From Bacillus mobilis (GTDB taxonomy: Bacteria; Bacillota; Bacilli; Bacillales; Bacillaceae_G), in assembly GCF_001884045.1 (NCBI RefSeq), contig NZ_MACF01000104.1, forward strand, positions 1 to 64,000: DNA of 64,000 bases, read 5' to 3'. Below, in pieces: positions 1-7,816 of the stretch (its first letter is position 1; every line of letters starts with the position of its first letter). The notes under the pieces were generated by a model that ran no database searches, was not told where the DNA came from, and saw only the letters and a program-made list of their open reading frames with translations. A program made the translations under genes and the position numbers.

Positions 1-346
1 CGACTGCAAGTAAATATTCGAGCATTAAACACCAGCCAACGATAAAGGCGACGACTTCTCCGACTGTCATATATGCGTAAGTATACACACTTCCAGAGAC
101 AGGAATCGAAGAAGCAAATTCGGCATAACAAAAGGCTACACAAGCACAAGTAAATGCAGCAATAAGGAATGATAGCATAATACCAGGACCAGAATGTTTC
201 GCTGCGACAATACCTGTTAATACAAAGATCCCTGTCCCAATTACGGCACCAATTCCTAAAAATGTTAAATCGAGTGCCGTTAATGTTCTATCTAGCTGCC
301 GTGGTGATTCAGTACTAAGCGGTTTTTTTCGTAATAATGACTTCAC
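1..346 (-). CDS. Amino acid permease, APC superfamily (partial, N-terminal part)
   Basis: Only the first 115 codons are inside the window; the gene runs off the left edge. It starts with GTG at 346, 6 bases after a GGGGGGAGAG ribosome site. The protein opens with a basic cytoplasmic stretch (KSLLRKKPLSTESPRQLDRTL) and then the APC signature helix with GIGAVIGTGIFVLTG, followed by two more hydrophobic segments. This is the pattern of cationic amino acid transporter-type permeases such as B. subtilis YfnA. Substrate cannot be told from this part. Confidence 0.9.
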   Translation of the reverse strand, partial: MKSLLRKKPLSTESPRQLDRTLTALDLTFLGIGAVIGTGIFVLTGIVAAKHSGPGIMLSFLIAAFTCACVAFCYAEFASSIPVSGSVYTYAYMTVGEVVAFIVGWCLMLEYLLAV

Positions 347-459
347 TTTGGACTCTCCCCCCGTTTTTTCATTTCCATAACTGCGAATATAGTATGAGCC
401 CACTAGAAAAGAGTATGTAGGTAAATGGAGGTACAGTTATGGTATGTAGTTTTTTTAAA

Positions 460-490
460 ATTCTGGATTAATTTTATTATAATTCAGAAT
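460..490. promoter_or_regulatory. Inverted repeat between permease and antiporter (operator candidate)
   Basis: ATTCTGGATTA and TAATTCAGAAT form an 11-base inverted repeat with one mismatch around a 9-base centre. The right half (ATAATTCAGAATATT) matches 11 of 15 positions of the CodY box AATTTTCWGAAAATT. CodY control of an amino acid permease would make sense, but the match is weak and this is inference. Confidence 0.3.
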
Positions 491-604
491 ATTTTGTCAA
501 ATTAAAATGTGACAAATAAAATGCGAATAAATAGGGGAAACTACTGGCAGGAATGGACGAGGGTTAATGACCCACTCATTAAAGTTAAAGTAGGAGCAGA
601 TGCT

Positions 605-1732
605 ATGTTATTTTATTTTGAACTTGTTGTCATTTTACTTTGTACGAAATTAGCTGGCGATATTAGCGTAAGACTTGGCCAGCCTTCTGTACTTGGTAAA
701 TTACTTGTCGGTATTATTATCGGTCCAGCTGTACTTGGTATTATTAATAGTTCTGAATTGATCGATGAACTGAGTGAGATTGGTGTTTTACTACTCATGT
801 TTATGGCAGGGCTTGAAACAGATTTAGAAGAGTTAAATCGGAATTTGAAATCATCATTTGCAGTAGCGGCTGGTGGAATTATTTTTCCTTTCATCGGTGG
901 TTACGTAACAGGATTGTTGTTTGGATTAATACAATCTCATGCGATTTTCTTAGGATTATTACTTTGCGCAACGTCAGTTAGTATTACGGTGCAAACGCTA
1001 AGAGATTTAGGGAAAATGAATACGAGAGAAAGTACAACGATTTTAGGTGCTGCTGTATTTGATGATGTCATCGTCGTTATTTTATTAGCGTTCGTTATGA
1101 GTTTTTTAGGAACGCAAGATGTGAATATAACACTTGTTATCGTAAAGAAAATTATTTTCTTTGTCAGCATTGTTTTTATTGCCTGGAAAGTTGTGCCTTG
1201 GATTATGAAAATGCTCGTGCCACTTCGTGTAACTGAGGCATTAATTAGTGCAGCTCTTATTATTTGTTTCTCTTTTTCGTATTATAGTGAAATGATGGGG
1301 ATTGCAGGTATTATCGGAGCATTTGCAGCCGGAATTGCCATTTCTCAAACAGAGTATAAGCACGAAGTAGAACATAAAATTGAACCGATTGCGTATGCGA
1401 TATTTGTGCCAGTGTTCTTCGTAAGTATTGGAATGGAAATTACCTTTCAAGGAATTGGAAGTCAGCTTTGGTTCATTATCATCATGACGCTTATCGCGAT
1501 TTTTACAAAGTTAATTGGATCAGGTTTAGGAGCAAGATTAACAGGATTCAACCTTCAATCTTCTATTAGTATCGGTGCGGGGATGGTATCACGTGGTGAA
1601 GTAGCGCTTATCATTGCAGCAAATGGACTTACAGCGAATTTATTGGCGAAAGAAAATTTCACAGCGATTGTTATTGTTGTTATATTAACAACGATTATTA
1701 CACCACCGCTTTTGAAAAAATATTTTGTATAG
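605..1732 (+). CDS. napA: Na+/H+ antiporter, CPA2 family (NapA/GerN type)
   Basis: A 375-residue polytopic membrane protein made almost wholly of hydrophobic helices. The start at 605 is chosen because TAGGAG lies 9 bases upstream; a longer reading from GTG 509 would add 32 polar residues with no ribosome site. Family marks seen are the inverted-repeat helices (LGQPSVLGKLLVGIIIGPAVLG), the paired acidic residues of the ion site in AAVFDDVIVVILLAF, and the late SRGEVALIIAANG motif. Its length fits NapA/GerN antiporters of B. cereus, which swap cytoplasmic Na+ or K+ for protons. It is monocistronic, with a terminator directly downstream. Whether it is the NapA or the germination-linked GerN/GerT paralogue cannot be settled here. 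Confidence 0.88.
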   Translation: MLFYFELVVILLCTKLAGDISVRLGQPSVLGKLLVGIIIGPAVLGIINSSELIDELSEIGVLLLMFMAGLETDLEELNRNLKSSFAVAAGGIIFPFIGGYVTGLLFGLIQSHAIFLGLLLCATSVSITVQTLRDLGKMNTRESTTILGAAVFDDVIVVILLAFVMSFLGTQDVNITLVIVKKIIFFVSIVFIAWKVVPWIMKMLVPLRVTEALISAALIICFSFSYYSEMMGIAGIIGAFAAGIAISQTEYKHEVEHKIEPIAYAIFVPVFFVSIGMEITFQGIGSQLWFIIIMTLIAIFTKLIGSGLGARLTGFNLQSSISIGAGMVSRGEVALIIAANGLTANLLAKENFTAIVIVVILTTIITPPLLKKYFV

Positions 1733-1737
1733 AGAGG

Positions 1738-1772
1738 AAGAGCTTATCTCATGTAGGTAAGCTCTTTTTTTA
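1738..1772 (+). terminator. Intrinsic terminator of the antiporter gene
   Basis: AAGAGCTTA and TAAGCTCTT form a 9-bp stem followed by seven T residues, six bases past the stop codon. Confidence 0.9.
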
Positions 1773-1858
1773 TTGGAAAAAAGCGATAGGCATATAGCGT
1801 GAATAGGTTGTAATTATGGTAAAATCTACGTATATGATAAGTCGAGGGGAGAAAATGT

Positions 1859-2188
1859 GTGAAGATTACGAAGGGAAAGGTTATCGGTGTAATCACACTT
1901 ATTGCACTATGTATACCGTTTACTGCATGGAAAGAGTCAAAAGTGAAAGATTTTCCAGTTTCTATTTTTTCTTCCTACGTAGAAGACGAAAATCCGAAAG
2001 ACTATAAGTACACTGCTTTTGTACCTGACTTTGCAATTTGGATACGTGGATGGGAAAAACAGCAATCTGAAGGTGAAATAACTTCATATAAAAAAGGGGA
2101 TCGAACTGTAATTGTTCACCATCCACCTGGTAATGATGGTTTTTATTTATATGATACAAATGAGATTAAAGAATATAAGCAACCGTAA
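1859..2188 (+). CDS. Small membrane-anchored or secreted protein, unknown function
   Basis: A 109-residue protein starting at GTG 1859, preceded by AGGGGAGAAAATGT. Residues 1-20 (basic KITKGK, then VIGVITLIALCIPFTAW) look like a signal anchor without a clear cleavage or lipobox site; the rest is polar and rich in Tyr, Lys and Asp. I do not recognise the family. It ends 17 bases before murR on the same strand, so the two may be co-transcribed, but nothing in the protein links it to cell-wall sugar recycling. Confidence 0.7.
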   Translation: MKITKGKVIGVITLIALCIPFTAWKESKVKDFPVSIFSSYVEDENPKDYKYTAFVPDFAIWIRGWEKQQSEGEITSYKKGDRTVIVHHPPGNDGFYLYDTNEIKEYKQP

Positions 2189-2205
2189 GAAGTGGAGGTT
2201 AAATA

Positions 2206-3069
2206 GTGAAAGCTTCAACGTTACTATTTAAAATTGAAAGTAATATGGATCAATTTTCACCAGCTGAAAAGAAGGTTGCCATGTACATAATGGGGAATGC
2301 AGAAATTGTTCCGAATTTAACGACGAAAGAAGTGTCAACGAATGCAGGCGCAAGTGAGGCGAGTGTTGTTCGCTTTTGTAAATCGATTGGAATCGGAAGC
2401 TTTAAAGCATTTAAAATCGCGCTCGTTCGTGAATTAACGATTGCTGATTATAATATTAACGATTTTTCAGTGATGAATACGGAAGATGGACCGTACGATT
2501 TGTTTAATAAAGTTACATATGTGAATAAAGCTGCAATTGAGGCGAGCGTGACGGCTATAGATAAGAAGGAACTTGAGAAAGCAGCGGACCTTATTGTAAA
2601 TGCGGATAAAATTATCTTTTACGGAGTAGGTGGATCAGCTACTCCGGCGATGGACGGGGCTTATAAATTTACAAGGCTCGGATTTACAGCGATGATGCTA
2701 TCTGATTTTCATATGATGTTGCCGCTTGTGACGAATTTAAAAGAGGGCGATATATTTGTGGCGATTTCAACATCTGGTCGTACGAAAGATGTGCTTGAAA
2801 TGGCGCAATATGCGAAGAGACAAGGTGCAACAGTTATTGCGATTACAAAGCTCGATCAATCATCACCGTTATATAAAGAGGCGGATATTCGTCTTTGTAT
2901 GCCAGATGTAGAACAAGATCATCGTATTGCGAGTATTGCTTCGAGAATGACGCAACTGAATATGATTGATGCTTTATATGTCATTACGTTTAATCGTATC
3001 GGTAATAAAGTGTTGGATCAATTTATGGAGACAAGAGAAGAAGCTTTGCGCTTACGGAAGCTAAAATGA
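2206..3069 (+). CDS. murR: MurR/RpiR-family transcriptional regulator
   Basis: A 287-residue regulator with GTG start behind GTGGAGGTT. Residues 1-80 are an RpiR-type helix-turn-helix (VSTNAGASEASVVRFCKSIG); residues about 125-260 are a SIS sugar-phosphate-binding domain with the ISTSGRTKDVLE phosphate loop. Known relatives (E. coli MurR) repress murQP and respond to MurNAc-6-phosphate. Here it stands just before murQ, murP and mupG but is separated from them by its own terminator, and the murQ promoter is flanked by two copies of a palindrome (3124 and 3192). Repression of the downstream operon is therefore the likely job. Ligand and operator binding are inferred. Confidence 0.92.
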   Translation: MKASTLLFKIESNMDQFSPAEKKVAMYIMGNAEIVPNLTTKEVSTNAGASEASVVRFCKSIGIGSFKAFKIALVRELTIADYNINDFSVMNTEDGPYDLFNKVTYVNKAAIEASVTAIDKKELEKAADLIVNADKIIFYGVGGSATPAMDGAYKFTRLGFTAMMLSDFHMMLPLVTNLKEGDIFVAISTSGRTKDVLEMAQYAKRQGATVIAITKLDQSSPLYKEADIRLCMPDVEQDHRIASIASRMTQLNMIDALYVITFNRIGNKVLDQFMETREEALRLRKLK

Positions 3070-3070
3070 G

Positions 3071-3096
3071 AAGATGGGGAAACCCATCTTTTTTTT
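3071..3096 (+). terminator. Intrinsic terminator between murR and murQ
   Basis: AAGATGGG GAAA CCCATCTT is a perfect 8-bp stem closed by a GNRA-type tetraloop and followed by a T run. Confidence 0.95.
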
Positions 3097-3123
3097 CGTA
3101 CAGACATAAATTCGTCATGAAAA

Positions 3124-3204
3124 GAAATAAAATTTCATAAAATAATAAAGTGATATTGATTTTAAATTTCTTAAAGTTATAATAAAAGTATGAAATAAAA
3201 TTTC
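3124..3204 (+). promoter_or_regulatory. murQPG promoter flanked by two candidate MurR operators
   Basis: The 13-mer GAAATAAAATTTC (GAAAT and ATTTC arms, 3-base centre) occurs twice, at 3124-3136 and 3192-3204, 68 bases apart. Between them lies a promoter: TTGATT at 3156-3161, a 16-base spacer and TATAAT at 3178-3183. The second copy covers the expected transcription start near +1, the first lies about 65 bases upstream of it. This layout suits repression with DNA looping by a tetrameric RpiR-family protein. Binding by the neighbouring MurR is inferred from proximity. Confidence 0.7.
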
Positions 3205-3219
3205 AAAGCAGGTGATAAT

Positions 3220-4104
3220 ATGTTAGAAAATTTATCGACAGAACATCGGAATGAGAAGACGATGAATTTAGATGAGATGAGCATAAAAGAAGTGTTGCAA
3301 AGTATGAATGAAGAAGATCGAACTGTTGCATTAGCAGTTGAAAATGAAATAGAAGAAATTGAAAAGGTTGTAGGGGTTGTTATTCAATCTTTTGAAAAAG
3401 AAGGCCGACTAATTTACATTGGGGCTGGTACGAGTGGTCGTTTAGGTATTCTGGACGCAGTGGAATGTCCACCGACATTTGGCACAGATGATACAATGGT
3501 GCAAGGATTTATAGCAGGTGGATTGAAAGCGTTTACTAAAGCGGTGGAAGGTGCCGAAGACCGCGAAGAGTTAGCGGAAGAAGATTTAAAAAGTATTGGA
3601 TTAAACGAGAAAGATACAGTGATTGGAATTGCGGCAAGTGGTCGCACGCCTTATGTAATTGGTGGTTTGAAGTACGCGGCTAGCGTGGGAGCAAGTACAG
3701 CAAGTGTCTCTTGTAATAAAAATGCTGAAATAAGTAAATATGCAAAACTAAATGTGGAAGTAGAAACAAGCGCAGAAATTTTAACAGGCTCAACGCGTTT
3801 GAAGGCTGGTACAGCGCAAAAATTAGTGCTGAATATGATTTCAACAGCTTCTATGATTGGTGTTGGGAAAGTATATAAAAATTTAATGGTAGATGTTCAA
3901 TCCACAAATGAAAAATTAGTAGAAAGATCAAAACGAATTATTGTGGAAGCAACAGGGATTAGTTATGAAGTAGCAGCGGAGTATTATGAAAAAGCAGAAC
4001 GTAATGTGAAAGCTGCGATTGTTATGGTGTTATTGCAGTGTGAGTATGGGGAAGCACTGGGAAAATTAAAAGAAGCGAAAGGGTTTGTGAAGAAGGCATT
4101 ATAA
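3220..4104 (+). CDS. murQ: N-acetylmuramic acid 6-phosphate etherase
   Basis: A 294-residue cytoplasmic lyase that cleaves the lactyl ether of MurNAc-6-phosphate to give GlcNAc-6-phosphate and D-lactate. The SIS fold shows YIGAGTSGRLGILDAVECPPTFG near residues 65-87, with the conserved Glu of VECPPTFG, then VEGAEDRE and IAASGRTPYVIGGL. The C-terminal helical part (TGSTRLKAGTAQKLVLNMIST) carries the other family signature. Length matches E. coli MurQ. The start has GCAGGTGATAAT upstream. It is first in the murQ-murP-mupG operon; the EIIBC permease that would supply its substrate follows 24 bases later. Confidence 0.97.
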   Translation: MLENLSTEHRNEKTMNLDEMSIKEVLQSMNEEDRTVALAVENEIEEIEKVVGVVIQSFEKEGRLIYIGAGTSGRLGILDAVECPPTFGTDDTMVQGFIAGGLKAFTKAVEGAEDREELAEEDLKSIGLNEKDTVIGIAASGRTPYVIGGLKYAASVGASTASVSCNKNAEISKYAKLNVEVETSAEILTGSTRLKAGTAQKLVLNMISTASMIGVGKVYKNLMVDVQSTNEKLVERSKRIIVEATGISYEVAAEYYEKAERNVKAAIVMVLLQCEYGEALGKLKEAKGFVKKAL

Positions 4105-4128
4105 AATAATAGGGAGGGGGATTCTATT

Positions 4129-5493
4129 ATGAAGAAAGAAGAGAGAATGGCCAGAGAAATTTCAGAGCAACTTGGGGGAGTAAAGAATATTCGTGGCATT
4201 GCTCATTGTATGACGAGACTGCGATTAACGCTTCATGATGAAAGTAAAGTGAATATGGAACTTTTGAAAAAGGTTGAAGGGGTTATGGGTGTTATTGAAG
4301 ATGAGACGCTTCAAGTTGTTGTTGGGCCAGGGACAGTAAATAAAGTAGCAGCTGAAATGGAAGGTTTAACGGGACTGCGAATTGGTGAGGTGGCAGATCA
4401 TCACCTTGAAGATCTTGGGCAAGAGATGAAGTCAGAGAGGAAGAAGAAAAATAATACGCCAGTGAAAAACTTTTTACGAAAAATAGGAAGTATTTTCATT
4501 CCGTTAATTCCAGGTCTTGTTGCGTCAGGAATTATAAACGGGGTTGCTAACTTTGCGAAAAACGCAGGTGCTGATCCGAATGCAACGTGGCTACAAATGC
4601 TACTACTCATTGGTGGCGGTATCTTTACATTCTTAGGAATTTTAGTCGGCTGGAATACAGCGAAAGAATTTGGCGGGACACCCGTTCTTGGGGCAATTGC
4701 TGGTATTTTAATTTTTAACCCAGCGATGGCGAATGTAAAGTTATTCGGTGAAGCGCTCGTACCCGGACGGGGCGGATTGTTTGCAGTTATTTTTGCAGCA
4801 TGGCTTATGGTTGTAGTGGAAAGACAAGTTCGAAAAGCAGTGCCAAATGCAGTTGATATTATCGTGACACCACTCATTACTGTATTAGTCGTAAGTATCG
4901 TAACGATGTTAGCGATTCAGCCGGTAGCAGGTTTCTTATCTGAAGGAATTACAAGCGGGATTAACGGTATTTTAAGTATTGGCGGAGCGTTTGCAGGAGC
5001 AGTGCTTGCTGGAACATTTTTACCGCTCGTTATGGTCGGATTACATCACGGTTTAACACCAATTCATATGGAGTTTATTAATCAAACGCACGTAACGCCT
5101 TTATTACCAGTACTAGCAATGGCTGGAGCTGGGCAAGTAGGAGCAGCGATTGCGATTTTTGTAAAAACAAAAAACAAACGACTTCGTAACGTAATTAAAG
5201 GTGCATTACCAGTTGGGTTTTTAGGAATCGGCGAACCGTTATTATACGGGGTTACATTACCACTTGGGAAACCGTTTCTTACAGCTTGTTTAGGAGCGGC
5301 AGTTGGCGGTGCATTCCAAGCAGTTATGAAAACAGCCGCACTCGGAATTGGCGTATCAGGATTATCATTAATTCCGTTAATTGCTGATAATAAATATTTA
5401 TTATATTTCCTTGGATTAGTAGTGGCATATACGTTCGGATTTATCTTTACGTACTTCTTCGGATTTAAGGAAGAAATGGCAGAAAACATATAG
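4129..5493 (+). CDS. murP: PTS transporter EIIBC, N-acetylmuramic acid type
   Basis: A 454-residue membrane phosphotransferase transporter. Residues 1-85 are an EIIB domain of the glucose superfamily, with the phosphorylated cysteine at residue 27 in GIAHCMTRLRLTL. Residues about 110-445 are the EIIC channel, with many hydrophobic helices and the substrate-site motif GFLGIGEPLLYGVTLP. No EIIA domain is attached, as in E. coli MurP, so phosphate must come from a separate EIIA-Glc. A strong GGGAGGGGG site precedes the start. Position between murQ and mupG makes MurNAc, or a MurNAc-GlcNAc disaccharide as in S. aureus, the likely substrate rather than sucrose or trehalose. Confidence 0.92.
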   Translation: MKKEERMAREISEQLGGVKNIRGIAHCMTRLRLTLHDESKVNMELLKKVEGVMGVIEDETLQVVVGPGTVNKVAAEMEGLTGLRIGEVADHHLEDLGQEMKSERKKKNNTPVKNFLRKIGSIFIPLIPGLVASGIINGVANFAKNAGADPNATWLQMLLLIGGGIFTFLGILVGWNTAKEFGGTPVLGAIAGILIFNPAMANVKLFGEALVPGRGGLFAVIFAAWLMVVVERQVRKAVPNAVDIIVTPLITVLVVSIVTMLAIQPVAGFLSEGITSGINGILSIGGAFAGAVLAGTFLPLVMVGLHHGLTPIHMEFINQTHVTPLLPVLAMAGAGQVGAAIAIFVKTKNKRLRNVIKGALPVGFLGIGEPLLYGVTLPLGKPFLTACLGAAVGGAFQAVMKTAALGIGVSGLSLIPLIADNKYLLYFLGLVVAYTFGFIFTYFFGFKEEMAENI

Positions 5494-5541
5494 AGAAAGG
5501 GATTCCTTTCTCTTTTTCTATTCATAGAAAGGGAGATTCAT

Positions 5542-6615
5542 ATGATAGGAGTTTCAATTTATCTTGCAAAAGAACGAGTAAAGAAACAAGAAGAGTGGCT
5601 AAAAGTAGCGAAGGAAAACGGGTTTTCATCTATTTTTACATCATTGCACATTCCAGAAGATGATCCAAATACGTATAAAGAGTTAATTCAAATACTCGGG
5701 AAGCAAGCTCTCGAAAATGAAATGGAATTAATGGTCGATGTTTCTCCAAAGTCGTTACACCATTTAGGGATGACGTACGAAAATGTCGAAGAGTTAGTAA
5801 ACTGGGGCATTACTGGTTTACGAATGGACTATGGCATTGCGCCGAAAGAAATCGCACGCGTATCCCATAAAATGAAAGTAGCTTTAAATGCGAGTACGAT
5901 TACGGATTCATTTTGGGAAGAGTTAATCATAGAAAATATAAAGGTAGAGAATGTAGAAGCGTGGCATAATTTTTATCCACGTCCAGAAACAGGGCTAGCA
6001 AAATCATTTTTACAAAAACAAAACGAATACTTACATGAGTGCGGCATAAAAACGATGGCATTTATTCCGGGAGATGGGGAAAAACGTGGTCCGCTATATG
6101 AAGGCTTACCAACGTTAGAAAAGCACCGCAATATGCGCCCGCTTGAAGCGTACTTAGAACTTGTACAAGATTGTGGTGTCGATAAGGTGTTAATCGGGGA
6201 TATAAGCGGAAGTGTAGAAAGTGTACAAGAGATAGCAAGTGCGAGCAGAGGAATTATTCCGCTGCGGTATGAGCCATTGATAGAGAAAAATGAAGTATTA
6301 AAAATGGTAGAACAAGTGCATACAAATAGACTAGATCCAGCTCGTGATGTCATTCGCTCTGTAGAATCACGAGAAGAAAACAAGGTGATTGTACAGCCGA
6401 TGCATACCATTGTAAGAAAGAAAGGCAGCATTACAATTGATAATGAATTGTATGGTAGATATGCTGGGGAGATGCAAGTTGTTGTACATGATTTGTCTAA
6501 GGATGAGAAAGTGAATGTTGTTGGAATGGTTGTAGAAGAGGACTTGTCTTTGTTGCCGTATGTTGGTGCTGGAAAAATGTTTCAACTTTTTTTGTGCGAT
6601 AGAGTAAAAGCTTGA
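5542..6615 (+). CDS. mupG: 6-phospho-N-acetylmuramidase MupG (DUF871)
   Basis: A 357-residue soluble protein of the DUF871 family. The N-terminal two thirds form a TIM-barrel-like region (MIGVSIYLAKERVKKQEEWL, then VDVSPKSLHHLG, GLRMDYGI, ALNAST, HNFYPRPETGLA), and the last ~110 residues form a separate small domain. S. aureus MupG, the characterised member, hydrolyses MurNAc-6-phosphate-GlcNAc taken up by MurP, and its gene belongs to a mupG-murQ-murP-murR operon. The same four genes occur here in the order murR, murQ, murP, mupG, which makes this assignment strong. Start has AAAGGGAG upstream. Confidence 0.9.
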   Translation: MIGVSIYLAKERVKKQEEWLKVAKENGFSSIFTSLHIPEDDPNTYKELIQILGKQALENEMELMVDVSPKSLHHLGMTYENVEELVNWGITGLRMDYGIAPKEIARVSHKMKVALNASTITDSFWEELIIENIKVENVEAWHNFYPRPETGLAKSFLQKQNEYLHECGIKTMAFIPGDGEKRGPLYEGLPTLEKHRNMRPLEAYLELVQDCGVDKVLIGDISGSVESVQEIASASRGIIPLRYEPLIEKNEVLKMVEQVHTNRLDPARDVIRSVESREENKVIVQPMHTIVRKKGSITIDNELYGRYAGEMQVVVHDLSKDEKVNVVGMVVEEDLSLLPYVGAGKMFQLFLCDRVKA

Positions 6616-6634
6616 ATTAGCGCTATTTTGTAAG

Positions 6635-6670
6635 AAAACATTATCCGTAAATGGGATAATGTTTTTTGTT
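6635..6670 (+). terminator. Terminator of the murQPG operon
   Basis: AAAACATTATCC pairs with GGATAATGTTTT (12 bp), loop GTAAATG, followed by a T-rich tract. Confidence 0.93.
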
Positions 6671-6686
6671 TTCTTTAAAAAAGTAT

Positions 6687-6715
6687 TTGACGAATGAAAT
6701 GAAATACCGTATTGT
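6687..6715 (+). promoter_or_regulatory. Promoter of the DoxX-family gene
   Basis: TTGACG at 6687, 17-base spacer, TATTGT at 6710. The start codon follows 52 bases after the -10 hexamer. Confidence 0.55.
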
Positions 6716-6767
6716 TTTGACTTGTAAATAAAAGTTCACCATAACAAAACAAAAAGGAGAGTTCAAA

Positions 6768-7172
6768 ATGAACCAATATATTGGGAATTTAATTATTCGC
6801 ATCGTGTTAGGAGTGACATTCTTTGCGCACGGTTTAGCGAAGTTTCAATCAGGTATCGATAACGTAGCAGGATGGTTTACAAGTATCGGCTTACCGGGTG
6901 TTCTTGCGTATGGCGTGGCAACTGTGGAATTAGTTGGTGGCATCTTATTAATTATCGGTTTAGGCGTAAAATATGTAGGATTGTTATTTGCACTTATTTT
7001 AGCTGGAGCTATCGTAAAGGTAAATGGAGCAGCAGGTTTATTAGGAGATGGAAAGAATCCAGGATATGAATTAGATCTTGCATTACTAGCAATGGGTGCG
7101 TATTTATTCGTTGTAAAAGCAGAAGGATATGTAGATCGTTTCTTAAAAGAGAAAGTAATGAAAACGAAGTAA
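6768..7172 (+). CDS. DoxX-family membrane protein
   Basis: A 134-residue protein with four hydrophobic segments: IIRIVLGVTFFAHGLAKF at the N-terminus, GVLAYGVATVELVGGILLIIG, GLLFALILAGAIVK and LALLAMGAYLFVV. The opening FFAHGLAKFQSG and the ELVGG motif are typical of DoxX/YfiD/CatD proteins. B. subtilis relatives such as CatD and MhqP are induced by catechol or quinone stress; that role is only suggested here. AAAAAGGAGAG gives a good ribosome site. The next gene lies behind its own palindromic promoter. Confidence 0.85.
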   Translation: MNQYIGNLIIRIVLGVTFFAHGLAKFQSGIDNVAGWFTSIGLPGVLAYGVATVELVGGILLIIGLGVKYVGLLFALILAGAIVKVNGAAGLLGDGKNPGYELDLALLAMGAYLFVVKAEGYVDRFLKEKVMKTK

Positions 7173-7188
7173 ACTTATTTATAAATTG

Positions 7189-7225
7189 TTGACTTGAATC
7201 ACCATTGTAACTATAATGATTACAA
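7189..7225 (+). promoter_or_regulatory. Promoter with palindrome over the -10 box
   Basis: TTGACT at 7189-7194, a 17-base spacer and TATAAT at 7212-7217 form a near-consensus promoter. A palindrome TTGTAA-N9-TTACAA spans 7205-7225 and so covers the -10 box, the expected layout for a repressor. The core GTAACTATA recurs in the leader at 7273 and upstream of the lipoprotein gene near 14230. Confidence 0.65.
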
Positions 7226-7260
7226 CTCGTGGATTAAGAATAAAACAATTTAAATATTTT

Positions 7261-7302
7261 TTCGCACAAGGTGTAACTATATAGGTTACATCTTGTGCGA
7301 AA
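7261..7302 (+). promoter_or_regulatory. Long leader hairpin containing a second GTAAC palindrome
   Basis: TTCGCACAAGGTGTAAC and GTTACATCTTGTGCGAA form a long, nearly perfect hairpin (one mismatch in the paired arms) in the 5' leader. Its core GTAAC-N7-GTTAC (7273-7289) resembles the promoter palindrome at 7205. No T run follows on the plus strand, so it is not a plus-strand terminator. It ends 13 bases before the ribosome site of the next gene. Confidence 0.55.
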
Positions 7303-7327
7303 AATAAATAGAATGGGAGGAAGTAAC

Positions 7328-7729
7328 ATGCCTAAATCAAATTTAGAAATTATTCGAAGTACATATGAAGGATCGGCTCCTTCGAATGCAAAACATTTAG
7401 CAGAAGCCCTCTCTGAAAAAGTAGAATGGACAGAGGCAGAAGGATTCCCGTATGGGGGAACTTATATAGGTTTGGAAGCAATAATGGAAAATGTATTTAG
7501 CCGATTAGGATCAGAATGGGATGATTATAAAGCGAGAGTAAATATGTACCATGAAGTAAACGCAAAAGATGTAATTATTGCGGAAGGTGTTTATTCAGGA
7601 ATTTATAAAGAAACGGGAAAATCATTTGAAGCAGATTTTGTTCACGTATGGCAGATGGAAAACGGAAAAATCATAAAATTCAAGCAATATGTGGATAGTT
7701 ATATTGTGCAAGAAGCGATGAAGGTTTAA
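7328..7729 (+). CDS. SnoaL-like / NTF2-fold protein
   Basis: A 133-residue protein of the nuclear-transport-factor-2-like fold: short helices at the N-terminus (NLEIIRSTYEG), then a cone of strands ending FEADFVHVWQMENGKIIKFKQYVDSY, the common SnoaL/ketosteroid-isomerase-like C-terminal pattern. Start at 7328 is set by GGGAGGAAG five bases upstream; the longer reading from 7295 has no ribosome site. The substrate is unknown. The palindromic promoter suggests control by a small repressor (HxlR or MarR type). Confidence 0.8.
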   Translation: MPKSNLEIIRSTYEGSAPSNAKHLAEALSEKVEWTEAEGFPYGGTYIGLEAIMENVFSRLGSEWDDYKARVNMYHEVNAKDVIIAEGVYSGIYKETGKSFEADFVHVWQMENGKIIKFKQYVDSYIVQEAMKV

Positions 7730-7741
7730 AATGAAATAAGG

Positions 7742-7785
7742 AAACAAATGGAATCGGCTGTGCGCAGGCGATTCCATTTGTTTAT
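7742..7785 (+). terminator. Terminator after the SnoaL-like gene
   Basis: AAACAAATGGAATCG pairs with CGATTCCATTTGTTT (15 bp) around a 12-base loop. The following T tract is short. Confidence 0.75.
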
Positions 7786-7816
7786 GTGATTATTAGGGGA
7801 ATGGGGAGTACATAAT

